A stretch of 64,000 nucleotides of DNA from JAAURB01 sp049649525. Lineage in GTDB: Bacteria; Cyanobacteriota; Cyanobacteriia; Cyanobacteriales; Microcoleaceae. Location: assembly GCA_049649525.1 (NCBI GenBank), contig JBARZE010000040.1, positions 62,001 to 126,000 on the forward strand, read 5' to 3'. The position numbers were made by a program, and so were the translations under genes. Position 1 is the stretch's first letter. Each line of letters opens with the position of its first letter. The notes under the pieces were generated by a model. The model saw nothing but the letters and a program-made list of their open reading frames with translations. It was not told where the DNA came from and ran no database searches. Shown one piece after another: positions 9,644 through 18,816 of this stretch.

Positions 9644-9694
9644 ACAGGTGACAACGGGGAACTGTTACCGATGGCTTTCTAATTGCTATGCATG

Positions 9695-10225
9695 TTAAGT
9701 ATGCCCAGATGTTAAGCGAAACAATAACAGATCCACCCCATAATACTGATTTGTGTGTCCCAAAGGTTCCATATTCAATCTTTGAGTGACACGAATTGAG
9801 CGTTGATTTTCCGGTTTGACTACTGCATACAATATTGGCAGGTGTAGTGTCTCAAATCCGTAATCAATGATACGTTCTGCTGCTTCTGTGGCAAATCCTT
9901 TTCCCCAAGAAGAAGGTTGAAAATGCCAACCGATTTCAAAATCTTGTGTTAAATTACCTTGATTATCGGGTAACTGTTGTAATAAGATAGCACCGATTAA
10001 TTCTGCCGTTTGTTGTTCAATCACAGCCCAAGATCCTGTACCATTATTACGATGTTTGTCGCGTGCTACTCGTTTTTCTAGATAAGTTTGAACTGTTTCT
10101 ATACTATTCTCGGGTTCTCGGATATAGTGCATGACAGCCGGATCGCCATAGATCTTAAATGCAGCAATAGCATCATTACCCGGATGCCAATCACGAATGA
10201 TTAAGCGTTGAGTTGGTAAAATCAT
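9695..10225 (-). CDS. GNAT acetyltransferase (RimJ/RimL-like)
   Basis: A 176-residue GCN5-related N-acetyltransferase of the ribosomal-protein-acetylating type. It opens with LPTQRLIIRDWHPGND, contains a central beta strand AVIEQQTAELIGAILL, and has the acetyl-CoA loop IGWHFQPSSWGKGFATEAA near residue 110, followed by AVVKPENQRSIRVTQRLNM. The substrate is unknown; members acetylate protein N-termini or small molecules. It stands alone between convergent tgt and a decayed gene. Confidence 0.85.
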   Translation of the reverse strand: MILPTQRLIIRDWHPGNDAIAAFKIYGDPAVMHYIREPENSIETVQTYLEKRVARDKHRNNGTGSWAVIEQQTAELIGAILLQQLPDNQGNLTQDFEIGWHFQPSSWGKGFATEAAERIIDYGFETLHLPILYAVVKPENQRSIRVTQRLNMEPLGHTNQYYGVDLLLFRLTSGHT

Positions 10226-10446
10226 GAATCCTAAAAAATACCCTAGTACATGACAGACTACAATTTAAAAATTATTACACAAAATTATTATGTATGAGAC
10301 CAACTTGTTAACAGAAAGCAGAATTTCAGATTGGTTAGTTGTGTTCGGTTATATTAGCATTACTTTATTTATTATGTGGCAAGTTGTTAATACAAAACCT
10401 AGGTAAATGAATAACTCAGCTTCACCCGGAAACTGAGATTAAATTA

Positions 10447-13069
10447 TTACTCTGCTTCTCCAATTAACATAAACGCTGCCCAAAACTTCGGTTCAGGATA
10501 GTTTTTCATTGTTACCAACATCGCTTGATGCAAAGCAATAGCTTTATCTGGGTTTTGTTGCAGTTGAAGATAAAATTCCTGCATTAATATCGCTGTTTAA
10601 TCATCATTAATATCCCATAATGAAGCTAAAATACTCGGGGTTACGGCTGAAATAAAGGAACGAGATAACCCCACCACTCCATCTCCTGTAATATCTCATG
10701 TTCCAGTTTTACAGGCACTTAATACGACTAATTCTGCATTTAAGTTTAAGTTAAAAATTTCTTCAGTCGTTAATAACCCATCATCTTTTATTGAAGGTGT
10801 TAATGCCATTGCCCCGGAATTCTTAAACCTAAATGTTTTAATTCTTGGAGTAACCCGTGAGTCGCTAAATGAATAATATTTGCAGACTGCATTTGCTGTA
10901 CAACGTCAGTTTCTGTGGCTTGAGAACCGACTAAAGCTTCAGTATTTAGGAGTTGAGAAATGGCTTGTGCTTCGGTTTATGCACAATGACGATAACTTGA
11001 TATGCGGGATCATTTTGCAGTAAATCTGCTATGGGTTCAATTAATAGTTGATAGGTTTTCTGTAACCGACAATTTCTAAAGCGTTTTGGTGTAATTTTAT
11101 CTTCTTCAGTTATGATTTGTGAGTTTTATACTTCCTCGTGAGTTGCTTCTACTAAAGCATTTAATTCTTGACTTTGGGTTGCACTTCGAGTTAAACCTGT
11201 ACTGGCTGCAACTCAAGATCGTCCGGCTACATCAGATAAAAATAAGTCTAATTCATTCAGATTTACAGAACGTAAATTAATTGTACCATCAGGTTGAATT
11301 ACCCAAATATAAAGTTTATCTTCGACAATTGAATATTCAACTAAAGTGGCATTTTGTTGTTTGGCTATGCGGCGAATTTCTGCAATTGTGGGGAGGGTTA
11401 GGTGACTGAAATTATTCGGATTGATTGCCGTTTAAACGAGATGCGAGTAATTCTACAAATGCTCTGGATATTCCTCTTTATGCAATAGTTAAAGCTGCTT
11501 ATTCTTGCTGTTGAGCAATTAATGCTTGTTGCAAATAGCGATAATTTACCGCTTAAGTTTCAAACAAAGAGACTTTATTTTCATCCGTTAATCCCGGACG
11601 TAAAGATTCCCCAATTTCAATTGTTGCTAAAAACGAAGTAGTTGCTGCTTGAAAATTACCGATTTTTAACTGAGCATAGCCAATATTATTTAAGATGATA
11701 CCACTTCCTGCTTTCTCTCCAATTAGACGATGAATTTATAATTAATTTTGATAAGCTTTAATGGCTGCTTTGGCTTGTTATAAATTCCAAAAAACATTAC
11801 CTATAGTATTTAATCTACTCGCGATTCCTGCTGGGTAATTAATCGTTTTAGCTAGGGTTAAGGCTTCATTTAAAGTATCTAAAGCTAAAGCTTGACTGCC
11901 TATTTTACTAGAAGTTACTCCAATAGTTTCTAACGCGAGTTGTTTTCCTTGTCGTTTGCCATTATAGCCTTCTGGTAAGAGTTTAAATCGTTCTAAGGAT
12001 TGTTGAGCAGAAAGTAATGCCGCTTCATTTTCACCCAATTTATTTTGTAATTGTGCTAAGCGATAACGTAATATTCCTTCGTCTTTTGGTAGTTCCAAAA
12101 CACCCCCCTTCTAGAGAAATTCCTGCTTTTTATTTTTGTTTGAGATTGTCTAGCGCTTATTCTAATAATTGAGCCGCTTGCTGATACTGTCCTAACTGTT
12201 GATAGATATTAGCTTGACTTGTCCGAGAAACTCCTACACCGGATAAATCCCCGAATTATTGCCGTATTTGCCAGATATCTTGATAAATTTTTAGTGCTTT
12301 AACATATTGTCCTAAGACTGTATAAATCTCCCCAATTCGATTAAGAGTATTCACTTGCATCTCCGCGATCGCCTGATTCTTGATAAACGTTTAAAACCTC
12401 CTTAAAACTAACTAAAGCTGTCTTAAATTATCCGGCTTGATATTGTTCTTCGGCGGCGGCAAATTGATCAATTACTTCATTGCTAAATAAACAAATAGTT
12501 GCAGGTTGAACAGGACATTGTTTTTGAGCTATTGGATTATCCATTAATCCTAAAGCAGTCAGTTTTTTGAAAGTGGGTAGAGTTGGCAATGTTTGAATAT
12601 TGTTGCGATCGATCGTGACATAACTTAAGCGGGTTAATTGACTTAAAGGTGTAATGTCTGATCTTTGATTATCAGTTAATAATAAAAAGGTTAAATCAGT
12701 CAGTTGAGTTAAGGGTTGAATATTTGTAATTTGATTACCCGTCAGATTTAATCCAGTTAAATGATTTAAACTGGAAACAAAAGATAAATCCCAGATTTGA
12801 CGCTGCATTAAATCTAGATTTGTCTGTTATAATAAATATTGTTCAGCTTGTTGACAATTCTCAGTTTTTGCAGATCTAATTAACACATTAACTGTATGTT
12901 TTGTGTCCGTAGAAATACGGGATTGATTTTCACACCACTCAATAAAACTCTGAGGATTTGTGTCTGCTAATCCCGTTCGAGTCAATCAAACTCCTGCTAT
13001 TACGAGTAAAGTAGAAGTTCCTAACTGAAGTAATTGCTGGTTTTGCAAATCATTCCCAGGTGAGAACAC
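10447..13069 (-). pseudogene. Decayed LRR-TPR-CHAT domain protein gene
   Basis: Reading the minus strand gives a signal-like N-terminus (QLLQLGTSTLLVIAG), leucine-rich repeats (LTGLNLTGNQITNIQPL), several TPRs (about 12.35-11.55 kb) and a C-terminal CHAT caspase-like domain with both catalytic elements, IIHLATHGLL and LVVLSACKTG, ending PKFWAAFMLIGEAE. The frame is broken by 16 in-frame stops (13 TAA, 3 TGA; for example 10597, 10696, 11126, 11213, 11478, 11499, 11553, 11736, 11742, 11778, 12130, 12157, 12256, 12428, 12827, 12986) and about five single-base frameshifts (near 10817, 10975, 11425, 12105, 12375). Two pieces remain open (11778-12098 and 12428-12808). The start near 13069 (GTG) is approximate. 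Intact relatives are putative peptidases or scaffolds; this copy should not make a full protein unless stops are read through. Confidence 0.9.
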
Positions 13070-13394
13070 TGTGTTAAATACCTGAATAAAATTCTATTTT
13101 CTATTTAAACATAATAAAAAATAACTGAGTAGCTTTTCCTCAGTCTTAATGATTTTAATGATATTTTTTAATCTAAATTAGATATTTTCCGTAAAATTAT
13201 AGTGTAAAATATTTAAATTATAAAAGTTAGAATCTAATCACAAATAACCATATGTGGCGTATTGTGGATACGATGTAATCACTCTAAAAATTAAAGCGGC
13301 TAGACTCGCTAACCGCTCAATAATTTCTCACACCACGTACACAGAAATGAAATATTTTATTAAATTTCACATAAGTCGTATGCTTTTTTTTCAG
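13070..13394. other. AT-rich intergenic DNA
   Basis: Very AT-rich sequence between the CHAT remnant and the candidate sRNA. A short open frame from 13254 is not protein-like. A small hairpin GCGGCTAG/CTAACCGC lies near 13297-13317. Nothing else is recognisable. Confidence 0.4.
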
Positions 13395-13512
13395 AAAGGA
13401 CACCGACGACTGGCCGTGTTTCGTCTCGATGTCCTTACTGGTTCGCTCCTCACACGCTAGCTAATCTAGCTAATAAAGTATCTATTTGTCAATACTTTCG
13501 ATATTTTTTTTT
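13395..13512 (+). ncRNA. Candidate small RNA with Yfr1-like motif
   Basis: An imperfect hairpin (AAGGACA 13396-13402 with TGTCCTT 13430-13436, extended by CGA/TCG) is followed by the single-stranded CTCCTCACAC at 13446-13455, a small GCTAG/CTAGC hairpin (13456-13470) and a hairpin AAAGTAT (13475-13481)/ATACTTT (13492-13498) leading into nine Ts at 13504-13512. The motif matches the last ten bases of the Yfr1 core ACUCCUCACAC, an Hfq-independent cyanobacterial sRNA, which also lies between stem-loops. The 5' hairpin is longer than in known Yfr1 and no convincing promoter is seen, so this is a candidate only. Confidence 0.4.
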
Positions 13513-13739
13513 CTTATTAATCTGTGAAACCTTGTTGTATAAAGGATTGAGACAATAAAAATTTTTAGCCGACGTGAGGGGAACTGTAAAAATTGATCGA
13601 TCGATCATCTCAGTTTTTATTATCAAGTTGTATGTCAAAAATTGAAACAATGAATAAACCTGTAGGATTCAACCTGTAGGATGACATAATTGATGCTCTG
13701 TAGTTGTTAATCTGCTCAAGTCTTGTTTTCTTGATGCAG

Positions 13740-14410
13740 ACAGGGTTGATGTGCCTCGAGTGTGGCTTAAGCGGTTTTAAACGCTGTTTTCAACATAGTA
13801 TTCATGTTGGCGTTAATAACTTTGCTGAGTTTAGCATCTGCGTCATCTCGTCTTGGCTTACGGGTAAGCATTGGGGTTTGTAGACTTTGCGGGTTTAACC
13901 GTTGTTTATACTGTGGGAGGATAAGTGATTTTAGCTACGTCAATGGTTATCTGGCGATGGCATCGGCTGTTTGAGCGCTTGCGAAACTAACATTCAGCTT
14001 TATCTGCCTGGGACAATATTGCTATGGCTGAGATGGTTAGGGCTTAACGGAGGTAGTACGTTCGCCCTAAATCCACAAGTTGCTGATATCATAGTAAATA
14101 CAGTTTGAGCTGCTGCATCTAGTAGGATGTCAACCGCTGGAATCATCAGTGGGTAACTTCGCCGAGTTCGAGAAGTCGAAGCCTTAATTGATGGTTTTTT
14201 AGCCCCGTTAGCCGCCATCATACCCTATGCTAACGCCGTCACCTTAGAGTGGGTTCAGGTTATTGGCATAGTGAGTGTACAGGAGCAGATGTTAGTTTCT
14301 TTTGTATGAAAGCTATGTCGCTTAGAGATGCCGTTGATGCGGGTGCAGAGATTGGGGGAATATTAAGTAGCGTTATTTCGTCAACAACAAAGTCTGAGAA
14401 ACAGGTTTAA
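13740..14410 (+). pseudogene. Unidentified decayed coding DNA
   Basis: Plus-strand translation gives protein-like pieces interrupted by stops and frame changes, for instance LAPLAAIIPYANAVTLEW and GAEIGGILSSVISSTTK, with hydrophobic and Ala-rich character. I cannot match them to a family. They may be the far 5' part of the membrane receptor that once preceded the histidine kinase at 14709, or a separate dead gene. GC content is slightly higher than in the flanking AT-rich DNA. Confidence 0.35.
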
Positions 14411-14708
14411 GTCGCCCTCACCAATTCCTCATTCAACTACTGGGTATTTCGATTGTGATGATGTAGTCATTGGGGGTAGCATTTATTTTGCTTTATATGA
14501 TTAATCGTTTGTTTACGTTAGTAAGTATCCGCTGCAACAGAACATCAGGGTTGAAATCTGTGTGAAAATAATACCAAAATATTCACTAGATAAGTTGATG
14601 GAGGTGATGCAGCAACAAGCTAAAACTCAATATTTAAGTTGACCCACGAGAAAACCAGAAAATATTTGGACAGAAGTCGGTAAAATAGGATTACAGTATA
14701 ACTAGGTT
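14410..14708 (+). pseudogene. Decayed N-terminal extension of the 14709 kinase
   Basis: A membrane segment (LLGISIVMM-stop-SLGVAFILLYMINRLF, 14437 on) is followed after a frame change by VKIIPKYSLDKLMEVMQQQ and then, exactly in frame with the downstream kinase, by PTRKPENIWTEVGKIGLQYN. A TGA (near 14640) and a TAG at 14703-14705 separate it from the ATG at 14709. This suggests the kinase was once a longer membrane-bound sensor. Confidence 0.55.
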
Positions 14709-16067
14709 ATGGAAGTTCTAGAAAATACAATGAGTTTTACTGAAGCGATTCTTTCTAGTCTCACCGATGCAATTATTACATTTTCTAAATCTTCCTGGGA
14801 AATTTCAACTGTTAATCCGAGTGCTGAAAAAATCTTTGGTTATTCCAGTACAGAATTAATCGGGCGGTCAATCTTCCAACTATTTGAGTGGCCAACTCCC
14901 TCTCCAGCAGAACAAGAATTATTACTCAATCAGTGGATTAAAAATACTCGTCAGGAAGTATTCGGTTATAGTCAAAATCAGGAAAAATTGATTTTAGAAG
15001 CGACTTTCACTGAAGGCAACTTCGGAGCGCAATCCTTCTATACCGTAGTGTTTCGGGATATTTCTCGACAACAGAAAGCAGCAGATATTTTCATTAGAGA
15101 TCAACAACAGTTGAATCCGGTTCAAGAATTACAGAAACAAAATAATCGTTTAAAAGAGACATTAAGAGAATTAAAGATCACTCAAAATCAATTAATTAAA
15201 GCAGAAAAAATGTCTAGTTTGGGGCAGTTAGTGGCTGGAGTCGCTCATGAAATTAATAATCCAGTCAGCTTTGTCTATGGTAACCTTGTCCATGCTCAAA
15301 ACTATGCCACAGATTTATTACGCATTTTAGAGCTTTATCAGCAGCAATTTCCCGAACCGGGTCAATTAATCCAAGGTGAAATAGATACAATTGATCTCGA
15401 TTTTATCAAAGAAGATTTTCCCAAATTAGTAGAATCTATGCAAGTGGGTGCTGACCGAATTCGTGAAATTGTGAAATCCCTTAAAACTTTTTCCCGCCAC
15501 GATGAAAAAGATCTCAAAAAAATTGATATTCATCAGGGCATAGAAAGTACGTTAATGATTTTGAGAAATCGGCTAAAAGCTCATGGAGATTATTTAACAA
15601 TTGAAGTGATTAAACAATACAATAATCCTTTAAATATAAAATGTTATAGTGGGCCAATGAATCAAGTTTTTATGAATATTTTGTGTAATAGTATCGATGC
15701 ATTACAAGAAGCGATGGAGCAAGGATACTTTTCTAGTAAGAATAACGGTAATTCTCTCAAAAAACCTACAATTTTGATTACCACTAATCTAGATGAATCT
15801 CAACAAAATCTTCAAATCAAAATAGCAGATAATGGAATAGGGATTTCATCTGAATACAGTGCTAAGCTGTTCGAGCCATTGTTCACAACAAAATCTATTG
15901 ATAAGGGTACAGGACTGGGACTGTCTATCAGCTATCAAATTATTGTAGAGCGTCACGGGGGTAAAATTTGGTGCAATTCTCAACCCAATGCAGGAGCAGA
16001 ATTTGTGATTGAAATTCCCGTTCAACAAACAGCAAAAAAACAGGAACTTTCTGTTTATACTATCTAA
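14709..16067 (+). CDS. PAS-domain sensor histidine kinase
   Basis: 452 residues. A PAS domain spans about residues 8-125 (FSKSSWEISTVNPSAEKIFG, ending VVFRDISRQQK), then a Gln-rich coiled coil (130-165), a HisKA region with H180 in GQLVAGVAHEINNP, and an HATPase_c domain with MNQVFMNILCNSIDAL, IADNGIGI and GTGLGLSISYQII. All ATP-binding boxes look intact. The present protein is soluble because the membrane segment coded upstream is separated by stops. A decayed paralogue with the same kinase core lies at 23.1-24.1 kb. No response regulator is adjacent; the input signal is unknown. Confidence 0.9.
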   Translation: MEVLENTMSFTEAILSSLTDAIITFSKSSWEISTVNPSAEKIFGYSSTELIGRSIFQLFEWPTPSPAEQELLLNQWIKNTRQEVFGYSQNQEKLILEATFTEGNFGAQSFYTVVFRDISRQQKAADIFIRDQQQLNPVQELQKQNNRLKETLRELKITQNQLIKAEKMSSLGQLVAGVAHEINNPVSFVYGNLVHAQNYATDLLRILELYQQQFPEPGQLIQGEIDTIDLDFIKEDFPKLVESMQVGADRIREIVKSLKTFSRHDEKDLKKIDIHQGIESTLMILRNRLKAHGDYLTIEVIKQYNNPLNIKCYSGPMNQVFMNILCNSIDALQEAMEQGYFSSKNNGNSLKKPTILITTNLDESQQNLQIKIADNGIGISSEYSAKLFEPLFTTKSIDKGTGLGLSISYQIIVERHGGKIWCNSQPNAGAEFVIEIPVQQTAKKQELSVYTI

Positions 16068-16349
16068 CTCATGGTGTTATTTCTGAATTGATCGGGTATT
16101 GTGAGGATAGGGGCAGCGGAGCCGGCTTTCCCGCTTACCCCACTTAGGTTAGGAGTAGCAACATAGAGAGTCCGATCACTCTAGTTTTCCAAGCTATGAA
16201 CACGGATTTGTTCAATGCATCAATAATCGATGTTCTAGACTATTGCTTCACTTCATGCATAGATAACGCTGTTGTCTTCAGTTACTCACTCAAGGTAGAG
16301 AACTATTTCAGTTAACCGTGAGATCAAGAACTTTCAAGGTAGACAGTGA

Positions 16350-16793
16350 CTACTGGCGGTTTCTTCTGGCAATTCCCGGAGGAAGCGATGATCGGCTACT
16401 CGTTCTCGTCGATGAACGTCTAGGAGAGGGACGACTTGGAGAAACCCTTGGACGTTCACGCTCATTTGACTGACTCTCATAGATGTCTAAATAAATAGAC
16501 TCTCCTGCCGCAGCGGCGATCGCGGATAAAACAGTGCGGATCGCTTGAATATTGCGTCCTCCTCTACCATAAACCCTGCCTTTATCTTCGGCTTCAAAGG
16601 CTAAGCGAATCCAAGTTTTCGGCATTGCGCCGGAGTGTTCACAATCGACTCGTAATGACTCTGGAGACTCCAAAAAAGGCTCGATTAAATATCGAACCAA
16701 TTGATGATAATCAGGTCGTGCTGATAGCTTCGTCTGCTTCTGTACTGGTTGTGGACTCTGGGTTGACTCCGGACTTAAGTTGTTCAAATACAT
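16350..16793 (-). CDS. khpA: KH-domain RNA-binding protein KhpA
   Basis: A small RNA-binding protein with one KH domain: YHQLVRYLIEPFLESPESLRVD, then KGRVYGRGGRNIQAIRTVL containing the GxxG loop, then a basic Ser/Arg-rich tail of about 40 residues. It follows rpsP, the usual place. The frame is open to 16886, but those 31 residues lie inside rpsP; the ATG at 16793 (MYLNNLSPESTQ) still overlaps rpsP by 83 bases and has only a weak ribosome site, implying translational coupling. A start beyond the rpsP stop (a TTG just before VRYL) is possible but would truncate the domain. Confidence 0.85.
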   Translation of the reverse strand: MYLNNLSPESTQSPQPVQKQTKLSARPDYHQLVRYLIEPFLESPESLRVDCEHSGAMPKTWIRLAFEAEDKGRVYGRGGRNIQAIRTVLSAIAAAAGESIYLDIYESQSNERERPRVSPSRPSPRRSSTRTSSRSSLPPGIARRNRQ

Positions 16794-17016
16794 TGGCTTT
16801 CTGTAGGATGTTACGCACAGTTCGAGTCGGTTGTGCTCCTTGTTGGAGACGACGAACAATGGCTGGCACATCCAGTCGAGTTTCATCAGTTCTGGGGTTA
16901 TAAAACCCTAATTCCTCTAACGGACGGCCTTCACGACGAGACAAGCTAGGCATTGCCACAATTCGATAACTCACTTCCCGTTTCTTACCGTATCTCTTTA
17001 ATCGCAGTTTGATCAT
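16711..17016 (-). CDS. rpsP: 30S ribosomal protein S16
   Basis: The 101-residue S16 protein starts MIKLRLKRYGKKREVSYRIV and contains RREGRPLEELGFYNPRTDET, the family core that binds 16S rRNA in the 5' domain. The last 20 residues are a low-complexity Ser/Thr/Glu tail overlapping khpA. It is preceded by ffh 166 bases upstream in the same direction, the conserved cyanobacterial order ffh-rpsP-khpA. Confidence 0.97.
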   Translation of the reverse strand: MIKLRLKRYGKKREVSYRIVAMPSLSRREGRPLEELGFYNPRTDETRLDVPAIVRRLQQGAQPTRTVRNILQKANVFEQLKSGVNPESTTSTEADEAISTT

Positions 17017-17182
17017 GTTACTTCACTACACTCCTCTTAGAATTGTAAGCTATTTTCCCAATTTGCAGCGTTATTTGTTGCAGATGACTTGAACCAACAA
17101 GAAACAACAAATAGATGCTTAAAAACAATCTAACTCAAAACCCAATCAACTTGGCCTCCGACTGAGAACAAATCGCTTCGTT

Positions 17183-18649
17183 TCACAGTTGCCCAAAGCC
17201 TTTCTTCTTCTTGGCTTTTTTCTTTTTCTTTTTCCCTTGACCCGAAGCATTGCGCCAACCCGCTTGGGGGCCTCCCATTCCGGGCATCCCCGGCATTCCT
17301 CCCATCCCCGGCATTCCTCCCATCCCCGGCATTCCTCCCATTCCGGGAAATCCGCCTTGACCCATCTGTTGCATCATCGAACGCATTCTCTGGAAATCAC
17401 TCACCAGTTGCGTCACATCTCGTTCGCTGTGTCCTGAACCTTTGGCAATTCTCCGACGACGCGAAGGTGACCCCGATAACAGTTCAGGATTTTTGCGTTC
17501 GTCGATAGTCATCGAATTAATCATCGCTTCAGACCGCTTCAGTTGGGTCTCACCCTTATCAAGTTGTTCTTGAGAGATTTTATTCATCCCCGGAATTAAC
17601 TTGGTTAAACCCCCGAGAGACCCCATATTTTTCATCATCCGGGTTTGCTTGAGAAAATCGGTGAAGTCAAACTTCGCCTCCAGGATTTTTTCCTGCATTT
17701 TCTCCGCATCAGCGATGTCAAATTCTTCTTGGGCTTTTTCAACTAAGGTGAGAATATCTCCCATCCCAAGAATGCGGGAGGCCATCCGATCTGGATAAAA
17801 CGGTTGCAGGGCTTCGACTTTTTCCCCAGTCCCGACAAACTTAATCGGTGCCCCAGAAATCCGCCGAATAGACAACGCCGCGCCGCCTCGGCTATCCCCG
17901 TCTAGCTTGGTTAGAATCGCCCCTGTAATGCCAATTTCATCATTAAACGTCCGGGTGAGGGTGGCCGCCTCCTGACCCGTCATGGCATCAACCACAAGCA
18001 GGGTATCATCCGGCTTAACCGTTTGCTTAACTTGGGCTAACTCCGCCATCATCTCGGGGTCAATTTGCAGCCGACCCGCTGTATCGATAATAACGGTATC
18101 AATCTCTTGGGCTTTGGCGTGTTCGATCCCTTGACGGGCAATTTCAACCGGGTCAGCATCGCTACCGAGTTCAAACACGGGAACATCAATTTGTTTCCCC
18201 AGCGTCAGAAGCTGGTCAATTGCCGCCGGACGATAAACGTCAGTTGCCACTAACAAGACGCTGCGGTTTTCTTTACGCAGATGCAGGGCTAACTTGGCTG
18301 AGGCAGTGGTTTTACCCGTTCCTTGCAAACCCGCCATCAAAATCACGGTGGGGGCGGTTTCGGCCATCGCCAGGGGAACATTGCTTTCCCCCATCACTTT
18401 TACCAATTCATCGTGAACAATTTTGACAAACTGTTCTCCGGGTCGCACGCCAGACAGGACTTCTGCCCCTTTGGCACTTTCTCCAACTTCAGCTACAAAT
18501 TCTTTAACGACTTGCAGGTTAACATCGGCCTCGAGTAAGGCACGACGAACTTCTTTGAGAGCGTCTTGAATATTTGATTCCGAGATTTTATCCTGGCCTC
18601 GGAGTTTTTTCCAGGTAGATTCTAAGCGTTCAGCAAGGGCATCGAACAT
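17183..18649 (-). CDS. ffh: Signal recognition particle protein Ffh (SRP54)
   Basis: The GTPase that, with 4.5S RNA, targets membrane proteins to the translocon. The 488 residues show the N domain, the G domain with GLQGTGKTTASAKLA (G1) near 110, DVYRPAAIDQL, DTAGRLQID (G3) near 190 and TKLDGDSRGGAAL (G4) near 245, and the Met-rich M domain with NPELLSGSPSRRRRIAKGSG. The tail is unusual: tandem GMGGMP units coded by an 18-bp repeat (about 17275-17345), then a poly-Lys end. No signal peptide, as expected. Confidence 0.97.
   Translation of the reverse strand: MFDALAERLESTWKKLRGQDKISESNIQDALKEVRRALLEADVNLQVVKEFVAEVGESAKGAEVLSGVRPGEQFVKIVHDELVKVMGESNVPLAMAETAPTVILMAGLQGTGKTTASAKLALHLRKENRSVLLVATDVYRPAAIDQLLTLGKQIDVPVFELGSDADPVEIARQGIEHAKAQEIDTVIIDTAGRLQIDPEMMAELAQVKQTVKPDDTLLVVDAMTGQEAATLTRTFNDEIGITGAILTKLDGDSRGGAALSIRRISGAPIKFVGTGEKVEALQPFYPDRMASRILGMGDILTLVEKAQEEFDIADAEKMQEKILEAKFDFTDFLKQTRMMKNMGSLGGLTKLIPGMNKISQEQLDKGETQLKRSEAMINSMTIDERKNPELLSGSPSRRRRIAKGSGHSERDVTQLVSDFQRMRSMMQQMGQGGFPGMGGMPGMGGMPGMGGMPGMPGMGGPQAGWRNASGQGKKKKKKAKKKKGFGQL
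17275..17345. repeat. 18-bp tandem repeats in the ffh 3' end
   Basis: Three to four near-identical copies of CATTCCTCCCATCCCCGG encode the GMPGMG repeats of the Ffh tail. They keep the reading frame, so copy number can change without breaking the gene. Confidence 0.8.
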
Positions 18650-18816
18650 GACAACGTTATAATTTCGGGTACAGGTGGATTTGACGAGGTTAGTTGGGTC
18701 AGATTAACACGCTTATGAGTTATTGTACCGAAGATTGGCAATTATTGAGATAATACCAAAACAGTCAGTAATGCCATGTTTTAAGATAAGTTACTGGAAA
18801 TTAGGTTAATTTCATT

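Noticed and set aside
9644..9694. psbK expected after tgt in many cyanobacteria
   Set aside because: The 50 bases before the convergent acetyltransferase gene cannot encode it.
13254..13460. Open frame over the Yfr1-like element
   Set aside because: Composition is not protein-like and it crosses the hairpins and motif of the candidate RNA.
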